Shown one piece after another: positions 59,083 through 64,000 of a DNA stretch of 64,000 nt. The stretch is from Streptomyces sp. NBC_01235. Its GTDB lineage: Bacteria; Actinomycetota; Actinomycetes; Streptomycetales; Streptomycetaceae. A program made the translations under genes and the position numbers. The stretch covers positions 7,378,001 to 7,442,000 of the forward strand of contig NZ_CP108513.1 of the NCBI RefSeq assembly GCF_035989285.1, in the 5' to 3' direction. Each line of letters opens with the position of its first letter. Position 1 is the first letter of the stretch. Under the pieces are notes generated by a model. It had not been told where the DNA came from and did no database searches. It saw only the letters and a program-made list of their open reading frames with translations.

Positions 59083-60809
59083 TCCGGCCGGTGGTCCCGG
59101 ACGGGGCCCTCGTGGAACTCGGCCGCATCGGGGCGAGCCCCGACACGCTCGCCCTCCTGGTACGGGACCAGGACACCCGACGGCTGCTCCTCCTGCGCGC
59201 CGTGCTCGACGCGGCCGACGCGGCGGACCCCACCGTCTGCTCCGCCGGACGAAAGGCACGGCTGCGCGAGGACTGGGCCCTGCTCGCCGAGGCCGACCGC
59301 CCCCCACCGCCCGGCACCACACACCGCCCGCCCGGCGCACACCGCCAACCGCGAGGCACCGCCCACCTGCCGCAGGGGGCACCGCTCCTCCCGGATGACG
59401 GCGGGCACCGCCCGCCTGACGCGCCGCAGCACCCGCGCGCGATGCCGTACCCTCCGCCCGGCCGGTCGCAGCACCCGCACGCGATGCCGTACCCTCCGCC
59501 CGGCCGGTCGCAGCACCCGCAGGGGACACCGACCTCCCCGCCCGACGCGCAGCGCCAACCACCGGGCGCCGCCCACCCGTCGACACCCCTGCCGCACCCC
59601 TCACCCGCCACCGCGCACTCGCCCGCGCGCGCCCGCCTCTTCCACCCCTTGACCGGCCCCTGGGCGCTGAGCTGCCTGCGCGGACTCGACGACCGCACCG
59701 CAGGCCCCCCGGACGAGCACCGGGCCCGCCGACTCCGGCAGGACCTGGCCCACTTCAGCGCCGTCGCCGCCGTCGCCGCGGCCCGCGCGGGAATCCCCTT
59801 CACCGTCCGGCTGACCGCCCGCGCCGGAGTGCTCACCCTGCCCTCCCTCGGCTCCCTGCGCACGGCCACCGGCGGTGACCTCCCCGTCGACGTCACCCAC
59901 CGGGACGGGCGCCTGTCGATCCGTCAGCCCGACGCGCCGGACGTCGTCGTGCACCTGGAGAGCGGGATCGGCGCCTGGTCCGGCGCCCTCGCCTGGACGT
60001 CCGTGCACGCCCTGCCCGGGCTGCTGCCCGCCACCGCCCCCATGCCCCTGGACGACGTCGATCCCTACCGCGCCGTGCCCGGCCCCCGTCACCGGACGCT
60101 CGGCGGACCGGCCACCCTCGACGACACGGACTGCAAGCGGTGGCTCCAGGCCTGGTCGGGCACCGCGGCCGCACTGCGCACCGGCGGCGAGCAGCGGATG
60201 ACCGAGGCGCTGGCGCTGCTGCGCTGCCTGGTCCCGCTGGAGCGGCCGCCCGGCGCGGGCGCCGACGGACGGGACAATTGCAGCGCGACCCGGCACGAGG
60301 CGTTCGGCGCGCTGCTCGCCAGCCCCCCGCAGGACGCCGTGGCCCTCGCCGCCACCCTCGTCCACGAACTGCACCACGCCAAACTGGCCGCCCTCGGTGA
60401 CCTGGTGACCCTCCATCACGCCGACGCGGAAGCCCGGTACTTCGCCCCCTGGAAGACGGCCCCCCGGCCCTACGACGGCCTGCTCCAGGGCGTCTACTCG
60501 CATCTGGCCCTCGCGGACTACTTCCAGCGCCGGGCACTCGTCACCCCACCGCCCGACGGCGAGTACGCGTGGTCCCGCCACGCCCGCTACCGCGCCCAGG
60601 TCGGAGCGGCCCTGCCGGCCCTCGTCGGCTCGCCCGACCTCACCGTCAAAGGACGCCGGTTCGTCGACGAGATGACCGCCACCTACGAACGCATGGCCGA
60701 ACATCCGGCGCCCCGGAATCACACGGCCCGGGCCCAGGCGTACGTGAAGGCCGCGCGTGCCTTGTGGACACAGCGTCATACTCCCGCGCTGCCACGCCCG
60801 AAAGAATGA
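59079..60809 (+). CDS. HExxH-motif protein of the Fxs system (putative peptide beta-hydroxylase type)
   Basis: 576 residues. A conserved N-terminal segment (ELGRIGASPDTLALLVRDQD) and C-terminal half surround a Pro/His-rich linker (about 70-185). The key motif is AATLVHELHHAKLAALGDLV (HELHH, residues about 429-433), with later acidic/His residues (LHHADAEARYFAPWKTAPRP). Family members occur fused to FxsB or free and have been called aKG-HExxH peptide beta-hydroxylases. Here the HExxH is intact and the gene separate, so an active enzyme acting on FxsA is plausible. No transmembrane segment. Confidence 0.8.
   Translation: MIRPVVPDGALVELGRIGASPDTLALLVRDQDTRRLLLLRAVLDAADAADPTVCSAGRKARLREDWALLAEADRPPPPGTTHRPPGAHRQPRGTAHLPQGAPLLPDDGGHRPPDAPQHPRAMPYPPPGRSQHPHAMPYPPPGRSQHPQGTPTSPPDAQRQPPGAAHPSTPLPHPSPATAHSPARARLFHPLTGPWALSCLRGLDDRTAGPPDEHRARRLRQDLAHFSAVAAVAAARAGIPFTVRLTARAGVLTLPSLGSLRTATGGDLPVDVTHRDGRLSIRQPDAPDVVVHLESGIGAWSGALAWTSVHALPGLLPATAPMPLDDVDPYRAVPGPRHRTLGGPATLDDTDCKRWLQAWSGTAAALRTGGEQRMTEALALLRCLVPLERPPGAGADGRDNCSATRHEAFGALLASPPQDAVALAATLVHELHHAKLAALGDLVTLHHADAEARYFAPWKTAPRPYDGLLQGVYSHLALADYFQRRALVTPPPDGEYAWSRHARYRAQVGAALPALVGSPDLTVKGRRFVDEMTATYERMAEHPAPRNHTARAQAYVKAARALWTQRHTPALPRPKE
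59426..59520 (+). repeat. 42-bp direct repeat in the linker of the HExxH gene
   Basis: Two in-frame copies, 59426-59467 and 59468-59509, differ at only one or two bases (gcgcgcgatg versus gcacgcgatg), with a third partial copy to about 59520. Each encodes QHPHAMPYPPPGRS. The copies lie inside the Pro/His-rich linker, so copy number could vary without breaking the frame. Confidence 0.85.
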
Positions 60810-60942
60810 GGATGGCCTGCACGGGACCCTCCGGTGCGCGAAGATCGTCGGGCCGAGGCGCGCGCTGGAGAAGTCGGCGGACTTACGCGCGAGGCGCCGA
60901 GGTCCTAGGATTTTCGAGGTACTACGTGCTGGAGGCCGCTGC

Positions 60943-63900
60943 ATGTCTGGAGCTCGTACGCCGGTCGGGGCAACCGGGAGGAGGTCCGCGAGGCAGACGG
61001 TCACGATCCATTTCGCGGGGTTCAACCGGGCCTGGGCGGCCTGGATCGGTGACCGGCTCGAACGGCGCGGCCTGCGGGTCGTGTACCTGCGCTGGGACTC
61101 GCCGGCGGAGGTCCCGCTGGTCGACCTGCTGCGCGACCTGGAACTCGCCGAGGGCCGCATCCTCATCGTCGTGAGCGAGTGGTACTTCCAGCTCGGCCCG
61201 CGGACACAGGAGGAGTGGAACGCGGCGCTGCGCGAGGTCGTCGCCCCCGACCCGTCCCGGTTCGCCGCCGTCTCCGTGACCACGGCGTCCGTGCCGGCGG
61301 CGACCGCAGTCCTCGCCCCGGTCGACCTGACCAACATGGGCTCCGAGGAGGCCGAGCGCCGCCTGTTCGACCGGCTCGACCTGCCGCTCGACCCGCTGCC
61401 CGAGACCCCCGACGGCGCGCGCCGCGGCCCCCGCTTCCCGGCGGCGATGCCCGAGGTGTGGGGCGGCGTGCCCCGCCGCAACACCCGCTTCACCGGCCGA
61501 GAGGTGCTCCTCAACGACGCCTACCATCTGCTCCAGGGCGCGGAGCCGGGCGCCGGAGTGGTCACGTTCCACGGCATGTCCGGGGTGGGCAAGACCCAGA
61601 TGGCCGCCGAGTACGTCTACCGGTTCGGCTCCGAGTACGACGTCGTGTGGTGGGTCAACGCCGAGAAGCGCGTCACCTACCGTCGGCTGCTGGCCGAACT
61701 CGCCCCGAAACTGGGCCTGCAGACCGGCCAGGAGTACGGCGAACGGCTGCGCGCCGTCCGCGACGCGCTGCGCCGCGGCGACCCGTACGGGCGCTGGCTG
61801 CTGATCCTCGACGGAGCGGACGAACCCGACCAGATCTGGGACCTGGTGCCGAACGGCCCCGGCCATGTCATCATCACCTCCCGCAACCCCGAATGGACCG
61901 AGCACAACAGCAGGTTGCTGGAGGTGCCCGTGTACGCCCGGGACGAGTCGGTGGCGTTCATCCGGCGCCGCGCGCCACGCCTGTCGGAGGTCGAGGCCGA
62001 CCAGCTCGCCGACGCGCTGGAGGACCTGCCGCTGCTGCTGGACCAGACGGCGGGCTGGCTGAACGACTCCGACCTCTCCGTGCGGCAGTACATCGCCCTG
62101 CTGGACGGCGGCATCGACAGCGACGTCGTGAAGGTGTCGGCGGACTTCCCGCTCGCCTTCCAGACCGCCTGGTCGATACTGCTGAACAAACTCCGCGAGA
62201 CCGTCCCCGAGTCGGTCGACCTGCTGCGGCTGTGCACGTTCTTCGCCCCGGGCTTCATCCCCGTCCGCCTGCTGCGCGAGATGTCGAGCGACGAACTGCC
62301 CGAACAGCTCGCCGGACTCCTCAACGACCCGCTGCTGTGGAACAAGGCGATCAACCAGCTCCGCCAGTACTCGGTGGTCCGCCTGGAGTCCCACGAGACG
62401 GCCGGCGAGGAGGGATCCGTGTCGGGGGAGTCGCTGTACCTGCACCGCATGGTCCACCAGATCGTGCACAAGGACATGCCCGACGCGGACCGCAAGGAGT
62501 TCATCGACGTCGTACGGCTGGCCCTCGCCGCGGCCGACCCGCGCCGGCCCACCGACCCCGACCTGTGGCCCGGATACGCCGAGATCGTGCCGCACCTGAA
62601 GTACGCGGACGTGCTCCAGACCCAGGACCCGAACGTCCAGCGGCTGGTCTTCAACTGCCTGCGCTACATGTACTTCTCCGGCGAGTACAACGCCGGCATC
62701 AAGCTCGGCGAGCGCGCCATGAAGGCCTGGCGCGAGCTGCTCGGCCCGACCCATCCCAGGATCTGGGAGCTGACGTACCACTACACCAACCTGCTGCGGG
62801 CCGTCGGCGACTACGCGCGCACCGAGTCCCTCAGCCGCGCCGCCTCCGAGCACCTGAAGGCGGTGAGCGGACCCCAGGACCTGGAGCATCTGCGGGCCGC
62901 CGCGGGCCTCGCCGCAGACCTGCGGGGCCTCGGCCGCTACGACGAGGCGCTGGAACTCTCCAAGTGGGTCCTGGTCGCCTACCGCGACCTGCTGGGCGAA
63001 CAGGACTCGCGCAGCCTCAACTCGCTGAACAACCTGGCCGTCTCGCTCCGGCTGCTCGGCCGCTACACGGAGGCCCTGGACCACGACCGGCAGACCATGG
63101 AGTCCCGGCGCCAGCTGCTGCGGGCCCGGCATCCCTGGACCCTCGGCTCCGAGATCTCCTACGCCATCGACCTGCGCCTCCTCGGCCGTTACGCCGAGGC
63201 CGAGTCCATCCAGGCGAAGAACGTGCGCGAGATCCGGCTCGTGATGGGCCGGGACAACCCCCAGACCCTCAAGGCCGAGCACAACCTCGCGCTGTGCCGC
63301 TACCGCCTCGGCGACCGTGACCGAGGCCGGGACCGAGGCGCCGAGCGCGAGGAGCCCGGGGAGCTGCTGTCCAGCGTCCTGGAGCGCGGTGAGCGCGTGC
63401 TGGGCGAGACGCACCCGCTGACCCTGATCTTCGCGACGGCCCAGAGCTGCTACGCCCGCGAGCACGGCGACATCGACCGGGCCCGCGAGCTCAGCGAGGC
63501 CGTCGTCGCGCGCTACGAGGTGATGCTCACCGACGGGCACCCCTTCGTCGCCGGGGCCCGCGCCAACCATGCGCTGATCCTGCGCAACGTCGGCGAGCGG
63601 GAGGCCGGCCACGTCCTCCTGGAGCAGGCGCTCGCCTCGATGACCGAGGCGGTGGGCGAGAACCACCCCTGGACGCTGGGCTGCGCCCTGAACGCCTCGG
63701 CCCTGCGCAACATCGTCGGCGACACCGAGAGCGCCGCCGACCTCAGCCGGGACACGGTGACCCGGGCCATCGAGTCGCTCGGGCGCACCCACCCGCTGAC
63801 CCTTTCGGCACGGATCGCGTACGCGGCGGACCTGCGCGGCCTGCGGGACCGGCGGCAGGCGGAGAAGGTCGAGCAGGAGGCCCTCTCGGACCTCGACTCG

Positions 63901-63984
63901 ACGCTGGGCAGCAAGCACCCGCACACCGTCTCGGCCCGCTCCCGCAACCGCCCCTACTGGGACTTCGAACCCCAGGTCATCTGA
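60943..63984 (+). CDS. fxsT: TIR-like/NB-ARC/TPR STAND protein FxsT
   Basis: 1013 residues. The N-terminal TIR-like domain (about 18-150) has VTIHFAGFNRAWAAWIGDRL, VYLRWDSPAEVPL and ILIVVSEWYFQ. The NB-ARC domain (about 180-480) shows FTGREVLL, Walker A FHGMSGVGKTQMAAEYVYRF, Walker B RWLLILDGADEPDQIWDL, and IITSRNPEW. From about 560 to 1010 there are TPR repeats of about 42 residues (SLNNLAVSLRLLGRYTEALD, EISYAIDLRLLGRYAEAES). Known co-occurring member of the FxSxx-COOH system. ATG 60943 was chosen over an upstream extension because of the ggagg seven bases before it. Confidence 0.92.
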   Translation: MSGARTPVGATGRRSARQTVTIHFAGFNRAWAAWIGDRLERRGLRVVYLRWDSPAEVPLVDLLRDLELAEGRILIVVSEWYFQLGPRTQEEWNAALREVVAPDPSRFAAVSVTTASVPAATAVLAPVDLTNMGSEEAERRLFDRLDLPLDPLPETPDGARRGPRFPAAMPEVWGGVPRRNTRFTGREVLLNDAYHLLQGAEPGAGVVTFHGMSGVGKTQMAAEYVYRFGSEYDVVWWVNAEKRVTYRRLLAELAPKLGLQTGQEYGERLRAVRDALRRGDPYGRWLLILDGADEPDQIWDLVPNGPGHVIITSRNPEWTEHNSRLLEVPVYARDESVAFIRRRAPRLSEVEADQLADALEDLPLLLDQTAGWLNDSDLSVRQYIALLDGGIDSDVVKVSADFPLAFQTAWSILLNKLRETVPESVDLLRLCTFFAPGFIPVRLLREMSSDELPEQLAGLLNDPLLWNKAINQLRQYSVVRLESHETAGEEGSVSGESLYLHRMVHQIVHKDMPDADRKEFIDVVRLALAAADPRRPTDPDLWPGYAEIVPHLKYADVLQTQDPNVQRLVFNCLRYMYFSGEYNAGIKLGERAMKAWRELLGPTHPRIWELTYHYTNLLRAVGDYARTESLSRAASEHLKAVSGPQDLEHLRAAAGLAADLRGLGRYDEALELSKWVLVAYRDLLGEQDSRSLNSLNNLAVSLRLLGRYTEALDHDRQTMESRRQLLRARHPWTLGSEISYAIDLRLLGRYAEAESIQAKNVREIRLVMGRDNPQTLKAEHNLALCRYRLGDRDRGRDRGAEREEPGELLSSVLERGERVLGETHPLTLIFATAQSCYAREHGDIDRARELSEAVVARYEVMLTDGHPFVAGARANHALILRNVGEREAGHVLLEQALASMTEAVGENHPWTLGCALNASALRNIVGDTESAADLSRDTVTRAIESLGRTHPLTLSARIAYAADLRGLRDRRQAEKVEQEALSDLDSTLGSKHPHTVSARSRNRPYWDFEPQVI

Positions 63985-64000
63985 CGAGGCCGGCTTGCGC

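Noticed and set aside
60757..60942. N-terminal extension of FxsT
   Set aside because: The added residues overlap the 3' end of the HExxH gene, show no homology to TIR-type domains, and the ATG at 60943 has a ggagg ribosome site.

Overview
The window is typical high-GC (about 70% or more) Streptomyces chromosome. Third-codon GC bias is very strong, GTG starts are frequent, overlaps are short (ATGA/GTGA), and the marker genes are streptomycete: the das chitin/GlcNAc cluster with DasR (dre) sites, wblE, a SigB-like SigH with a long N-terminal extension, eshA, nickel superoxide dismutase, and nrdABS under a cobalamin riboswitch. Gene order closely follows what I know of the S. coelicolor core region SCO5224-SCO5265. 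I infer core chromosome up to about 50 kb and a more specialised conflict/RiPP locus from 50 to 64 kb.

Layout. 0-6.3 kb: end of an unrecognised gene, peptide deformylase, then on the minus strand the class Ia ribonucleotide reductase genes nrdA-nrdB and an AraC-type nrdS, with a clear B12 riboswitch in the nrdA leader. 6.3-9.1 kb: an acetyltransferase and a two-gene monocarboxylate symporter unit. 9.2-16.1 kb: dasR, dasABC, a GH3 N-acetylglucosaminidase and nagB, carrying DasR operators. 16.2-23.2 kb: a TetR regulator, a PdtaS-like sensor kinase facing wblE, a diacylglycerol-kinase-like enzyme, a small membrane protein, the anti-sigma/SigH pair and a UBP zinc finger. 23.3-28.4 kb: a Na+/H+ antiporter, a PLP deaminase-family enzyme, and the EshA cyclic-nucleotide-binding (family 2B) encapsulin with a polyprenyl diphosphate synthase. 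29-37.3 kb: small regulators and enzymes (TetR/DHFR-like pair, VOC proteins, AraC, ECF41 sigma plus DoxX, M55 aminopeptidase, GNAT/MerR). 37.4-40.3 kb: sodN, divergent sodX, a CGNR regulator, a methyltransferase and a decayed IS200/IS605 element. 40.3-46.3 kb: an amino-acid ABC transporter, malic enzyme and an MDR dehydrogenase. 46.4-49.9 kb: an HTH/Clp-N pair behind twin palindromes and a PadR/DUF4097 pair.

50.0-64.0 kb is the most unusual part. Eight same-strand genes run in series: a trypsin-co-occurring domain protein, a trypsin-like VMAP protein, a MoxR AAA+ ATPase, a vWA protein of the SAV_2336 family, a 66-residue FxSxx-COOH peptide, its radical SAM/SPASM maturase, a separate HExxH protein, and a TIR-NB-ARC-TPR protein of FxsT type. 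The first four have the composition of a ternary NTP-dependent conflict system, and the last four that of an Fxs RiPP system. Here they are contiguous, which suggests one regulated proteolysis/peptide-modification response.

Several non-coding elements are visible: the riboswitch, four dre operators, a sodN 3'UTR that matches the known s-SodF sRNA source, strong intrinsic terminators, a 43-bp and a 21-bp tandem repeat, three copies of a dispersed intergenic repeat, and the hairpin right end of the IS605-type remnant.
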